The position numbers and the translations under genes are program-made. The notes below the pieces were generated by a model that ran no database searches, was not told the origin of the DNA, and saw nothing but the letters and a program-made list of their open reading frames with translations. Of a stretch of DNA of 8,030 nucleotides, positions 1 to 6,433 are shown piece after piece. Source of the stretch: an uncultured Sediminicola sp. (GTDB taxonomy: Bacteria; Bacteroidota; Bacteroidia; Flavobacteriales; Flavobacteriaceae). Location of the stretch: NCBI GenBank assembly GCA_938039345.1, contig CALHVB010000053.1, positions 1 to 8,030 of the forward strand, read 5' to 3'. The stretch's first letter is position 1. Every line of letters starts with the position of its first letter.

Positions 1-53
1 TAGGTGGTGATTTAATGCCTAAACGTATTAAATATAAGAAGTTAATACGATAA
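1..53 (+). CDS. C-terminal end of an unidentified protein (5' end outside window)
   Basis: The third forward frame is open from the window edge and ends at TAA (51-53). It reads GGDLMPKRIKYKKLIR, a basic tail that fits the end of a real protein. The other two forward frames hit stops within the first 15 bases. A gene ending here is also supported by the two inverted repeats that follow at once, the second of which has the T-tract of an intrinsic terminator. Sixteen residues are too few to name a family, so no function is proposed. The stop codon lies inside the left arm of the first inverted repeat. Confidence 0.6.
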   Translation, partial: GGDLMPKRIKYKKLIR

Positions 54-72
54 TTGTAGTTATCGTATTTTT
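44..72 (+). terminator. Inverted repeat with T-tract overlapping the stop codon of the upstream gene
   Basis: AATACGATAA (44-53) is exactly complementary to TTATCGTATT (60-69) around a 6-nt loop, and five T residues cover 68-72. The stem contains the TAA stop (51-53). With only two G-C pairs it is a weak terminator alone. It precedes a much stronger one at 82-111, so the two may act in tandem. Confidence 0.45.
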
Positions 73-81
73 AGAATAATA

Positions 82-117
82 AAAACGCAGCACTTATAAG
101 TGCTGCGTTTTGTTTTT
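82..117. terminator. Bidirectional intrinsic terminator (30-bp perfect palindrome)
   Basis: AAAACGCAGCACTTA (82-96) is followed directly by its exact reverse complement (97-111), then G and five T residues. The core CGCAGCACTT/AAGTGCTGCG is GC-rich and flanked by A and T runs on both sides, so it can terminate transcription in both directions. It sits between the plus-strand gene ending at 53 and the minus-strand gene ending at 134, the expected place for a shared terminator. Confidence 0.9.
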
Positions 118-133
118 AAATTAAATTTTTGGT

Positions 134-904
134 TTAGTAACTATCATTAGGATACCAATCTAACTGTATAACTTCTATATTAGGATTTTTGTAATTTACA
201 ATGGTTTTAAATTTAGAAACATCACTAACATTAGGCTTTCCTCTGTAATGATATGGGTATACTTGTTTGGGTTTAAATTCTAATACGGCAGAAGCAGCAC
301 TTTCTTCTGTCATGGTATATGGTAAATTCATGCAAATAAAAGCTTTGTCAATATTTTTTAAAGCCCTCATTTCAGAAATATCTTCTGTGTCGCCAGAAAA
401 GTAAATTCTTTTATTATCAATATTTAAAATATATCCATTACCACGCCCCTTAGTATGAAAATGCAGTGCTTCTTCTCTTAGATTATACATGGGTATTGCT
501 TCTATTTTTATACCGTAACGTTCTTTAGTATCTCCATTATTTAAAACATCTATTTGAGGAGTAAACTCGTTAGGTATTTTGTTGGCAACAGCAGCAGGAA
601 CTATAATTTTTGCTTTTTTAGTATTTAATTCTTGCAATGTTTCTAGATTAAAATGATCAAAATGAATATCTGTTATTAAAATTAAATCGGGTTTTTTTTG
701 TCCTTCAAAGGCTTTAGCGCCACCAACTGGATCTATATAAATAGTAATATTATTCCATTCTAAGATAGCAGTAGCATGTTCTACTGGAGTAATTTTAATT
801 TCTTTACTAACTATTTCATTATTAGTGTTTAAAATAGCAGACTCTTTTGATTTTTCTTTGCAGCTAATAAGTAATATTAAATATATAAATAATAACTTTT
901 TCAT
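134..904 (-). CDS. Metallo-beta-lactamase-fold hydrolase, predicted lipoprotein (UlaG-like)
   Basis: Predicted 256-residue membrane-anchored hydrolase of the metallo-beta-lactamase superfamily, nearest the UlaG-like branch; substrate unknown. The start at 902-904 is chosen because it gives a lipoprotein signal, MKKLLFIYLILLISC, with a LISC lipobox and Cys15. An ATG 39 nt further upstream would add a hydrophilic stretch that breaks the signal and lies inside a palindrome. Visible fold features are an early DPVGG turn (58-62), LITDIHFDH (76-84) as the metal-binding motif, HFHTKGRGNGY (148-158), SGDTE (170-174) and a late YPYHYRG with His219. The motif normally reads THxHxDH; here the first His is Asp79, while His81, Asp83 and His84 are kept, so one zinc site may be altered. 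After export it should sit in the inner or outer membrane. It is convergent with the gene ending at 53 and has no same-strand partner in the window. Confidence 0.85.
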   Translation of the reverse strand: MKKLLFIYLILLISCKEKSKESAILNTNNEIVSKEIKITPVEHATAILEWNNITIYIDPVGGAKAFEGQKKPDLILITDIHFDHFNLETLQELNTKKAKIIVPAAVANKIPNEFTPQIDVLNNGDTKERYGIKIEAIPMYNLREEALHFHTKGRGNGYILNIDNKRIYFSGDTEDISEMRALKNIDKAFICMNLPYTMTEESAASAVLEFKPKQVYPYHYRGKPNVSDVSKFKTIVNYKNPNIEVIQLDWYPNDSY

Positions 905-928
905 TTTAGTTATATTTGAATTGTACGA

Positions 929-950
929 GATGATTATCATCATTAATGAT
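929..950. promoter_or_regulatory. Two overlapping palindromes, candidate operator in the divergent intergenic region
   Basis: GATGATTATCATC (929-941) is a perfect 6-1-6 palindrome. It overlaps by three bases a second perfect palindrome, ATCATTAATGAT (939-950). They lie 25-46 nt upstream of the lipoprotein start (minus strand) and about 150 nt upstream of the gene at 1099. The 6-1-6 form and the GATAATCAT string on the minus strand resemble part of a Fur-type box, but flanking matches are incomplete. Regulator and function are inference. No clear TAnnTTTG box was found for the lipoprotein gene. Confidence 0.35.
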
Positions 951-1098
951 TACTAAAGTTACAGAATCCTTTTTTAGTAAGCTTTGTAATGGTGACTTTT
1001 TAGAATAAAAAAATCTAAAAAGAATAAAATCACGTATATTAACAAACACAAACAAATTATTAAATTAGAAAAACAACAAAGGTTAATCAATTTACATT

Positions 1099-1986
1099 AT
1101 GGCTGAAACAAAAAGTAATAACAGTTTAAAAGTGATAGCGGGCTTACTTGGTGTGGTGTTATTAGGGACAATTATATACACAGTAAGTCTTTATCAGGAT
1201 AAGCAAAAAACAACAGCAGATTTAACAAATGAGAAAAATTTAGTTGTTGAAGATTTAAATAGTTTAAAGTCTGAGTATGATAAAGCTATTTTAGAAAGTA
1301 ATGCTACAAATGAAGAGTTAGTATCTGCAAGAGATAATATTGCAAAATATATAGATTCTGTAAAATCTATGAAAGCAGATATTTCTTCCTTATCTAAATA
1401 TAGAAGGCAAGTTAGTGTGTTAAAAAGAGAAAGAGAGTTATTACTTAAAAAAGTAGATTCTTTAACACAGTCTAATGCTTTAATTGCTATGCAAAGAGAT
1501 AGTACGTATGTAGAGTTAGAAAAGCAAACTGTTTTTAATGATTCACTGGTAGTGCAGAATACACAATTAGCATCTGTTTTAGAAAAAGGCTCTGCATTAA
1601 GTTTGTCTAAATTTTCTGTAGATGCGGTAAAAGAACGTAATAGTGGTAAATTAGTTTCTACATCGAAAGCAACAAGAACAGATAAATTTAAAATATGTTT
1701 TTCTGTTGCTGATAATGTAATAGCAGAGGCTGGCGATAGACAATTTTTTATAGAGGTTTTAGATCCACAAGGAAATGTTTTAGGAGAGAGTTATTCTAAG
1801 TCTAATGATTCTGGAGCTTCTATTGTGTATAGTAAAGAAACAAACTTTTATTATGAAAATAAATTATTAGATGTTTGCGATTATATAGGAAAGCCGACAG
1901 GAGATTTCCAAAAAGGAAACTATATGGTAAATGTATATGATGATAAATTAAAGTTGTTAGGAACATCTAAATTCACTTTAAAGTAA
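1099..1986 (+). CDS. Membrane-anchored coiled-coil protein of unknown function
   Basis: This 295-residue protein has a short polar N-terminus, one hydrophobic segment at about residues 11-31 and no signal cleavage site, so it is probably an inner-membrane anchor with the rest outside the cytoplasm. Residues about 35-160 are heptad-like, rich in Leu, Lys, Glu, Ser and Asp, and should form a long coiled coil. Residues about 165-295 look like a beta-rich globular domain, with strands such as KFKICFSV, QFFIEVLDPQG and NYMVNVYDDKLKLLG and two Cys (200 and 260). Proteins of this build in Bacteroidota are usually left hypothetical or loosely called chromosome-partitioning proteins because of the coiled coil; I see no ATPase or nuclease motif to support that name. 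ATG 1099 is the natural start because it puts the membrane segment at the N-terminus. It is transcribed alone and ends in a strong terminator at 2009. No convincing promoter box was found upstream. Confidence 0.85.
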   Translation: MAETKSNNSLKVIAGLLGVVLLGTIIYTVSLYQDKQKTTADLTNEKNLVVEDLNSLKSEYDKAILESNATNEELVSARDNIAKYIDSVKSMKADISSLSKYRRQVSVLKRERELLLKKVDSLTQSNALIAMQRDSTYVELEKQTVFNDSLVVQNTQLASVLEKGSALSLSKFSVDAVKERNSGKLVSTSKATRTDKFKICFSVADNVIAEAGDRQFFIEVLDPQGNVLGESYSKSNDSGASIVYSKETNFYYENKLLDVCDYIGKPTGDFQKGNYMVNVYDDKLKLLGTSKFTLK

Positions 1987-2008
1987 CACTATCCATTAAT
2001 ATAAAATT

Positions 2009-2041
2009 AAAAAAGGGAATCAATACTGATTCCCTTTTTTT
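2009..2041. terminator. Bidirectional intrinsic terminator between the coiled-coil gene and fumC
   Basis: AAAAAAGGGAATCA (2009-2022) pairs exactly with TGATTCCCTTTTTT (2027-2040) around an ATAC loop: 14 bp flanked by A and T runs. It lies 22 nt after the TAA of the plus-strand gene and 24 nt beyond the fumC stop on the other strand, so it can serve both converging transcripts. Confidence 0.92.
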
Positions 2042-2064
2042 GTATCCTTATATTAGACTATTCT

Positions 2065-3462
2065 TTATTTTAAAGAGCCTACCATATCTTCTGGTTTTAC
2101 CCAGTCATCATAGTCTTCAGCAGTTACATAACCTAAATTAATAGCTTCTTCTTTTAAAGTAGTACCATTTTTATGTGCCGTATTTGCTATTTCAGCAGCT
2201 TTGTAATATCCAATTTTAGTGTTTAATGCAGTAACTAACATTAAAGAATTATTTAATAATTCTTTAATAACAGCGTGGTTAGGTTCTATACCTGCAACAC
2301 AATTAACATCAAAACTAATACAAGCATCACCTATGAGTTGTGCAGATTGTAAAATGTTAGCGGCCATCATTGGTTTAAATACATTAAGCTCATAATGTCC
2401 TTGCGTACCACCAACGCTTATGGCAACATCGTTACCCATTACTTGCGCGCAAACCATAGTAATAGCTTCACACTGTGTAGGGTTTACTTTTCCTGGCATT
2501 ATAGAACTTCCAGGTTCGTTAGCTGGTATAATAATTTCTCCAATTCCTGAACGTGGGCCAGAAGCCATCATTCTAATATCATTAGCAATTTTATTTAACG
2601 AAACTGCTATTTGTTTTAATGCGCCATGGCTTTCTACAATAGCATCATGTGCTGCTAATGCTTCAAATTTATTTTCTGCTGTTACAAATGGTAAGCCAGA
2701 GAAATCAGTTATATATTTTGCAACTAAAACATCATAACCTTTAGGGGTATTAAGCCCAGTACCAACTGCAGTTCCTCCCAAAGCTAGTTCGCTTAAATGT
2801 TCAAGCGTGTTTTTTAAAGCTTTTAATCCATGGTCTAATTGAGAAACATAACCAGAAAATTCCTGACCTAGTGTTAATGGAGTAGCATCCATTAAATGGG
2901 TACGTCCAATTTTTACAACATTTGCAAATTCTTTAGCTTTTTTATCAAATGTATTTCTAAGCTGTGTTACTCCTGGTATAGTTACTTCTATAATTTTTTT
3001 ATAGGCAGCAATATGCATTCCTGTAGGGAAGGTATCGTTAGAAGATTGCGATTTATTTACATCATCATTAGGTTGTATAGCTTTTTCTCCTTCACCAATT
3101 TTACCTCCCGCTAATTCTTGGGCACGGTTGGCAATAACTTCATTTACATTCATATTGCTCTGCGTACCAGAACCTGTTTGCCATATTACTAACGGAAATT
3201 GGTCATTGTGTTTACCAGCTAAAATTTCATCGCATGCAGTAGCAATTAAATCTCTTTTTTCTATAGCTAAAACTCCTAACTCATGATTGGTATAGGCAGC
3301 AGCTTTTTTTAAATAAGCAAAACCATATACAACATCTAAGGGCATAGAAGCTACAGGTCCTATTTTAAAATTATTTCGAGAACGTTCTGTTTGCGCTCCC
3401 CAATATTTATCTGATGGGACTTTTACCTCTCCCATGGTATCTTTTTCTATTCTAAAGCTCAT
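2065..3462 (-). CDS. fumC: Fumarate hydratase, class II (fumarase C)
   Basis: Class II iron-independent fumarase, which interconverts fumarate and L-malate in the TCA cycle as a cytosolic homotetramer. The 465 residues starting at [16 protein letters not shown] match the family's usual length (about 460-470). An ATG 51 nt upstream (3511-3513) is rejected because it would put the predicted promoter box inside the coding region and add a tail foreign to the family. Active-site features are [14 protein letters not shown] (97-110), SSND (140-143), [10 protein letters not shown] with the conserved His189 (186-195), and the superfamily signature [11 protein letters not shown] with the catalytic Ser loop (318-328). 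A KxN pair in the signature and the C-terminal GYxxAAEIA region (418-426) are intact. The gene is monocistronic, divergent from the small membrane protein at 3628 and closed by the shared terminator at 2009-2040. No oddity is seen in the protein. Confidence 0.98.
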   Translation of the reverse strand: MSFRIEKDTMGEVKVPSDKYWGAQTERSRNNFKIGPVASMPLDVVYGFAYLKKAAAYTNHELGVLAIEKRDLIATACDEILAGKHNDQFPLVIWQTGSGTQSNMNVNEVIANRAQELAGGKIGEGEKAIQPNDDVNKSQSSNDTFPTGMHIAAYKKIIEVTIPGVTQLRNTFDKKAKEFANVVKIGRTHLMDATPLTLGQEFSGYVSQLDHGLKALKNTLEHLSELALGGTAVGTGLNTPKGYDVLVAKYITDFSGLPFVTAENKFEALAAHDAIVESHGALKQIAVSLNKIANDIRMMASGPRSGIGEIIIPANEPGSSIMPGKVNPTQCEAITMVCAQVMGNDVAISVGGTQGHYELNVFKPMMAANILQSAQLIGDACISFDVNCVAGIEPNHAVIKELLNNSLMLVTALNTKIGYYKAAEIANTAHKNGTTLKEEAINLGYVTAEDYDDWVKPEDMVGSLK

Positions 3463-3482
3463 TTTAAACAATTTTATAGTAA

Positions 3483-3512
3483 CAAAGGTAGGGGTTTGGT
3501 AAATTATTTCCA
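3483..3512 (-). promoter_or_regulatory. Predicted fumC promoter
   Basis: On the minus strand 3490-3483 reads TACCTTTG, an exact match to the Bacteroidota -7 box TAnnTTTG. A TGG (3512-3510) lies 19 nt further upstream where TTG of the -33 box is expected, one mismatch. Transcription would start near 3476, giving a leader of only about 14 nt before the chosen ATG. No ribosome-binding sequence is visible, which is usual for the phylum. Confidence 0.6.
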
Positions 3513-3522
3513 TGTGGAAATA
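3505..3522. repeat. 18-bp inverted repeat over the fumC -33 region, candidate operator
   Basis: TATTTCCA (3505-3512) and TGGAAATA (3515-3522) are perfect inverted arms around a TG spacer. The site covers the place of the predicted fumC -33 box. It has no adjacent T-tract and is not at a gene end, so it is unlikely to be a terminator. The position suits a dimeric repressor or activator, but which one is unknown. Confidence 0.4.
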
Positions 3523-3573
3523 GGTTATTTACATAAAGTGAAAAATATATTTTGTGTATTTTTTTACATTTCG

Positions 3574-3606
3574 TTTGTAGTATTTATCATTTTCAAAGTA
3601 TCTTTG
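3574..3606 (+). promoter_or_regulatory. Predicted promoter of the 58-residue membrane protein gene
   Basis: TTTG at 3574-3577 and TATCTTTG at 3599-3606 are separated by 21 nt and match the Bacteroidota primary sigma promoter (TTTG ... TAnnTTTG) in both boxes. Transcription should start near 3613, about 15 nt before the ATG at 3628. It is the best promoter match I saw in the window. Confidence 0.7.
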
Positions 3607-3627
3607 CAATGTTAAAAATTATTACAC

Positions 3628-3804
3628 ATGTTCGACTTTGACCAATACTTAGGTTTTTTATCATTCTTAACAATACTTACCATTGGCTTTTGGTTAATGA
3701 TATTCTTATTAACTTTTGTAATTCCTTATTGGTTATTTGGTAATATTATAGAAATAATAAAAGAAAAACGAGCTGCGAAAAAAGCAGCTAAGAATAACGC
3801 ATAA
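3628..3804 (+). CDS. Small single-pass membrane protein, 58 residues, unknown function
   Basis: The frame starts MFDFDQYLGFLSFLTILT and ends RAAKKAAKNNA at TAA 3802-3804. Residues about 8-36 are almost wholly hydrophobic and aromatic (including GFWLMIFLLTFVIPYWLFG), long enough for one transmembrane helix. The last 15 or so residues are Lys/Ala-rich and positive, which by the positive-inside rule puts the C-terminus in the cytoplasm and the acidic N-terminus (FDFDQ) outside. It is taken as a real gene because a consensus promoter lies at 3574-3606 and a perfect terminator starts 3 nt after the stop, framing a transcript of just over 200 nt. There is no Shine-Dalgarno sequence. It is divergent from fumC; that placement alone does not tie it to fumarase. 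I do not recognise the family. A membrane-complex accessory subunit or a small regulator are possibilities without direct support. Confidence 0.8.
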   Translation: MFDFDQYLGFLSFLTILTIGFWLMIFLLTFVIPYWLFGNIIEIIKEKRAAKKAAKNNA

Positions 3805-3806
3805 AG

Positions 3807-3836
3807 AAAGCAGCCAATTGGCTGCTTTTTTGTTTT
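3807..3836 (+). terminator. Intrinsic terminator of the small membrane protein gene
   Basis: AAAGCAGCCAA (3807-3817) is followed at once by its exact complement TTGGCTGCTTT (3818-3828), then more T residues (TTT G TTTTT to 3836). It begins 3 nt after the TAA stop. On the minus strand the downstream tract is only TTTCTTTAT, so termination of the converging barrel transcript here would be weaker. Confidence 0.9.
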
Positions 3837-3909
3837 TATCTCTCACCTAAGTTGTCTTGTGTAGGAAAATAGAAATTTATACCTCAATAACGTTTTGGCA
3901 CAAAAGGCT

Positions 3910-3928
3910 AAGGTTATATGTTAACCTT
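3910..3928 (-). terminator. Weak hairpin enclosing the stop codon of the outer-membrane barrel gene
   Basis: On the minus strand AAGGTTA (3928-3922) can pair with TAACCTT (3916-3910) across a 5-nt loop, followed by AGCC and a TTTTG run. The TAA stop (3923-3921) is partly in the stem. With a 7-bp stem and a displaced four-T run it is a weak terminator candidate; the palindrome at 3807-3828 may back it up. Confidence 0.35.
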
Positions 3929-6431
3929 CAAAATCAAAATCTTCTCCGTTACCATTATTTCTACGGTTGTTTTTGCTTTTTTCGTTTTGTTGTTGGTTAA
4001 ATATATACCTTAAGGCTATGCGTATTTGTCTTTCTCTTCTTTGAAATTCGCTATAAGTAAAAACGTTAGCTGTTTTAGTTTCTCTTCGTCTTTTTCTAGT
4101 GTTAAATAAGTCGCTTACATTTAAAGAGGCTGTAAACTTATCTTTTATAAGGTCTTTACTAAAAGCTAAATTAGTTACTAAAATACTTTTGTTTTTTGCT
4201 TGTGCAGTTTCTCTAGGTCCACGATAAAATAAATTAGTCTGGAAACTAATGTCTTTTGGTAGTGGGATTTTAGCACTAAACCTTGTAAACCAGGTAAAAT
4301 TATCGGCATCAAAATTTTGGGTTATTTCTTCGTTTAAAAAGTTAATATAAGAATGGTTACCTCTTAATTCTTGTTTAAAAATATTAGTGTTTAAAGACAA
4401 ACGCCAATTCCTTTTTGGACTATAAGAGGTGGTAAATTCCATTCCGTACCTCTTTTCTGTTGCCAGATTTATAGGACTTAGTACTTGTACAGGAACTAAT
4501 ATAGGTTCGTTAGGGGGCGTTGGATTGTTTATGGCTACAAAGTCGCCTCTTTCTTGTGTAATAAACTGAAAAACACCAGTAGATTTGTTATAGTAGCCAG
4601 AAGTAGTAAAAGTTATTTTATCCCATCTTTTTAAATAGCCTAAATCATAAGCATTAGTATAAGTAGGATTTAGGTCTGGGTTTCCCTGAAATAAATTGGT
4701 ATTACTAGAACGAGAGGGGAATGGGTTTATGTATCTAGAGCGTGGTCTTCGTAATCTTCTGCTATAACTTATGGTTAACTGTTCTGTATCTGAGAACTCA
4801 TAACCTATAAATAAAGAAGGGAACCAATCTACATAGTTTTTGGTATTATTATCGTTTGTATTAATTAATTTTACACCAATATTAGAGGCTTCCATGCGTA
4901 AACCACCCAATACATTAAACTTGCCAAATTTGGACCCTAACTGTGTATACGCTGCGTTTACATACTCTTTATAGTTTAATTCGTTGCTAAAATTGGAGTC
5001 ACTAGTGAAAATATTGTTTTCTAGAATTCCAAAATCAAAATCAGTATTAAAATTATTGAAATTACCTCGATACCCGAGTTCTAATTGAGATTTGTTGTCT
5101 TTTCCAAATGGGAGTATATAATCTACTTGTAAAAGCTGTCTTTTTTGATTGTCGTTTGTAAGTGTTTGTTCGATAGCAGCAATTTCATTATTATTTAAAA
5201 TAATTTCATTTATAGTAGCATTTTCATCCTCTGAACTTCTAGAATATTGGTAATCTAGGCTAAGTTCGTGTCCATCTTCATTAAACTTTTTCTTATAATT
5301 TAACGAATACTGAATGGTTTCATCTTCATCAGATTCGTTAGTAAGTCTATTTCTTTGTATGGTAGGTGTTTTTAAAGCATCAAAATTAAAAAAGTCGATA
5401 TCTACTTTATCATCTCCATTAGATTTTCTGTATACTATACCGTTTGTAAGTGTGCTTGTTTTGTTTAAAAATAGCTCGAATCCTATATTTGTATTAAAGC
5501 CTTTATTTTCTCTTTGGTACTCCCTTATTTCATCTTGAAAACTATCCGTAATACCATTTTGATTAAAGTTTTCTTGTTTAAATAATGCATTACCTGGAGT
5601 ATTGGTATATCTGTAAGAGGTATTGGTAAAAATATTAAAATGGTCTCTTCTAAGGTTTAAGTTTATACCAGCTCCATATAATTCTGGATGTCCACTAAAA
5701 ATGTTTACAGAACCATTTACGCCTACTGTTTTGTTCTGTTTTAAAATAATATTTAAAATTCCGGCAGTTCCTTCAGCATCATATCTTGCAGAAGGGTTTG
5801 TAATAACTTCTACTTTTTCTATGGCATCTGCGGGTAATTGTTGTAGTGCATCGTTGGTAAAACCAGATAAAGCAGATGGTTTACCGTTAATAAGAATACG
5901 TACACTTTCGTTACCTCGTAAACTTATGTTACCTTCTACATCTACGATAACAGAAGGGACATTATCTAAAACATCAGTAACGGAGCCTCCTTTTACAGTA
6001 AGGTCTTGGCCAACATTGTATACTTTTTTATCTAATCGTAGTTCAACAGTTGTACGTTCTCCTACTACTTCTATAGCGTTTAATTGTTCTACATTAATAC
6101 CTAATTTTATAGTACCTAAATTTGTAGACGTTCTTAAAAGTTGTTCTTTTAACTCATAAGTATTGTAGGATAGGTATTCTACTTTTATATTGTACTTGCC
6201 AGGGAAAATTTCAATTTCAAATTTCCCATTTTGGTCTGTTAAGCCTCCTGTAATTTTATCTGGGTTTCGTACTCGTTGTAGTACTAAAGTGGCATATTCT
6301 AGAGGTTGGCTGGTTTCTTTATCTATAACTATTCCTAATATCTTAATTGGGTCAGGTCTTTTTCCTGAAGGTCTTTGAGCGTATGTGTTTAGCGATGTAA
6401 TTAAAAAGACAATCAGGAGTATTTTTTTCAT
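3921..6431 (-). CDS. TonB-dependent receptor-like outer-membrane beta-barrel protein
   Basis: Outer-membrane protein of 836 residues. Residues 1-18 form a signal peptide (MKKILLIVFLITSLNTYA, cut before Gln19). Residues about 29-112 form a carboxypeptidase-regulatory-like beta-sandwich (GIVIDKETSQPLEYATLVL, then GGLTDQNGKFEIEIFPGKY). Residues about 130-235 form the plug, with the conserved stretches SLRGNESVRILINGKPSAL and TNPSARYDAEGTAGILNI. The remainder is a barrel of the PF14905 type (outer membrane beta-barrel family), supported by RRLRRPRSRYINPFP around residue 558 and NPDLNPTYTNAYDLGY. This family is usually annotated as a TonB-dependent receptor; its ligands are mostly unknown and I see no SusD-like partner. 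The last strand, RQIRIALRYIF, ends near residue 811 and is followed by a 25-residue polar tail rich in Asn and Lys/Arg that finishes DFDFEG. The start lies 2 nt after the stop of the secreted 161-residue gene, so the two are almost surely cotranscribed. Confidence 0.93.
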   Translation of the reverse strand: MKKILLIVFLITSLNTYAQRPSGKRPDPIKILGIVIDKETSQPLEYATLVLQRVRNPDKITGGLTDQNGKFEIEIFPGKYNIKVEYLSYNTYELKEQLLRTSTNLGTIKLGINVEQLNAIEVVGERTTVELRLDKKVYNVGQDLTVKGGSVTDVLDNVPSVIVDVEGNISLRGNESVRILINGKPSALSGFTNDALQQLPADAIEKVEVITNPSARYDAEGTAGILNIILKQNKTVGVNGSVNIFSGHPELYGAGINLNLRRDHFNIFTNTSYRYTNTPGNALFKQENFNQNGITDSFQDEIREYQRENKGFNTNIGFELFLNKTSTLTNGIVYRKSNGDDKVDIDFFNFDALKTPTIQRNRLTNESDEDETIQYSLNYKKKFNEDGHELSLDYQYSRSSEDENATINEIILNNNEIAAIEQTLTNDNQKRQLLQVDYILPFGKDNKSQLELGYRGNFNNFNTDFDFGILENNIFTSDSNFSNELNYKEYVNAAYTQLGSKFGKFNVLGGLRMEASNIGVKLINTNDNNTKNYVDWFPSLFIGYEFSDTEQLTISYSRRLRRPRSRYINPFPSRSSNTNLFQGNPDLNPTYTNAYDLGYLKRWDKITFTTSGYYNKSTGVFQFITQERGDFVAINNPTPPNEPILVPVQVLSPINLATEKRYGMEFTTSYSPKRNWRLSLNTNIFKQELRGNHSYINFLNEEITQNFDADNFTWFTRFSAKIPLPKDISFQTNLFYRGPRETAQAKNKSILVTNLAFSKDLIKDKFTASLNVSDLFNTRKRRRETKTANVFTYSEFQRRERQIRIALRYIFNQQQNEKSKNNRRNNGNGEDFDFEG

Positions 6432-6433
6432 AG

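Noticed and set aside
905..943. Upstream ATG for the lipoprotein hydrolase (13 extra codons)
   Set aside because: It would place a polar stretch before the lipoprotein signal and lies within the palindromic block; the internal Met gives a textbook signal and lipobox.
981..988. GCTTTG-type sequence as a promoter for the coiled-coil gene
   Set aside because: Spacing of the TA to TTTG is off by one and no TTG lies at the right distance upstream.
2420..2737. Plus-strand open frame of 105 codons opposite fumC
   Set aside because: It is antisense to the highly conserved fumarase signature region, whose codon constraints leave the opposite strand open by chance.
3542..3553. Palindrome AAAATATATTTT in the divergent region
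   Set aside because: Pure A/T, short and expected by chance in DNA of this composition.
3609..3641. Ten-codon upstream frame (MLKIITHVRL) overlapping the start of the small membrane gene
   Set aside because: It begins at or before the predicted transcription start and has no sign of conservation, so a leader-peptide claim is not supported.
5623..6159. Plus-strand open frame of 178 codons opposite the barrel gene
   Set aside because: It lies wholly antisense to the plug region, which has clear family motifs; the plus-strand translation has no recognisable pattern and no promoter or terminator.
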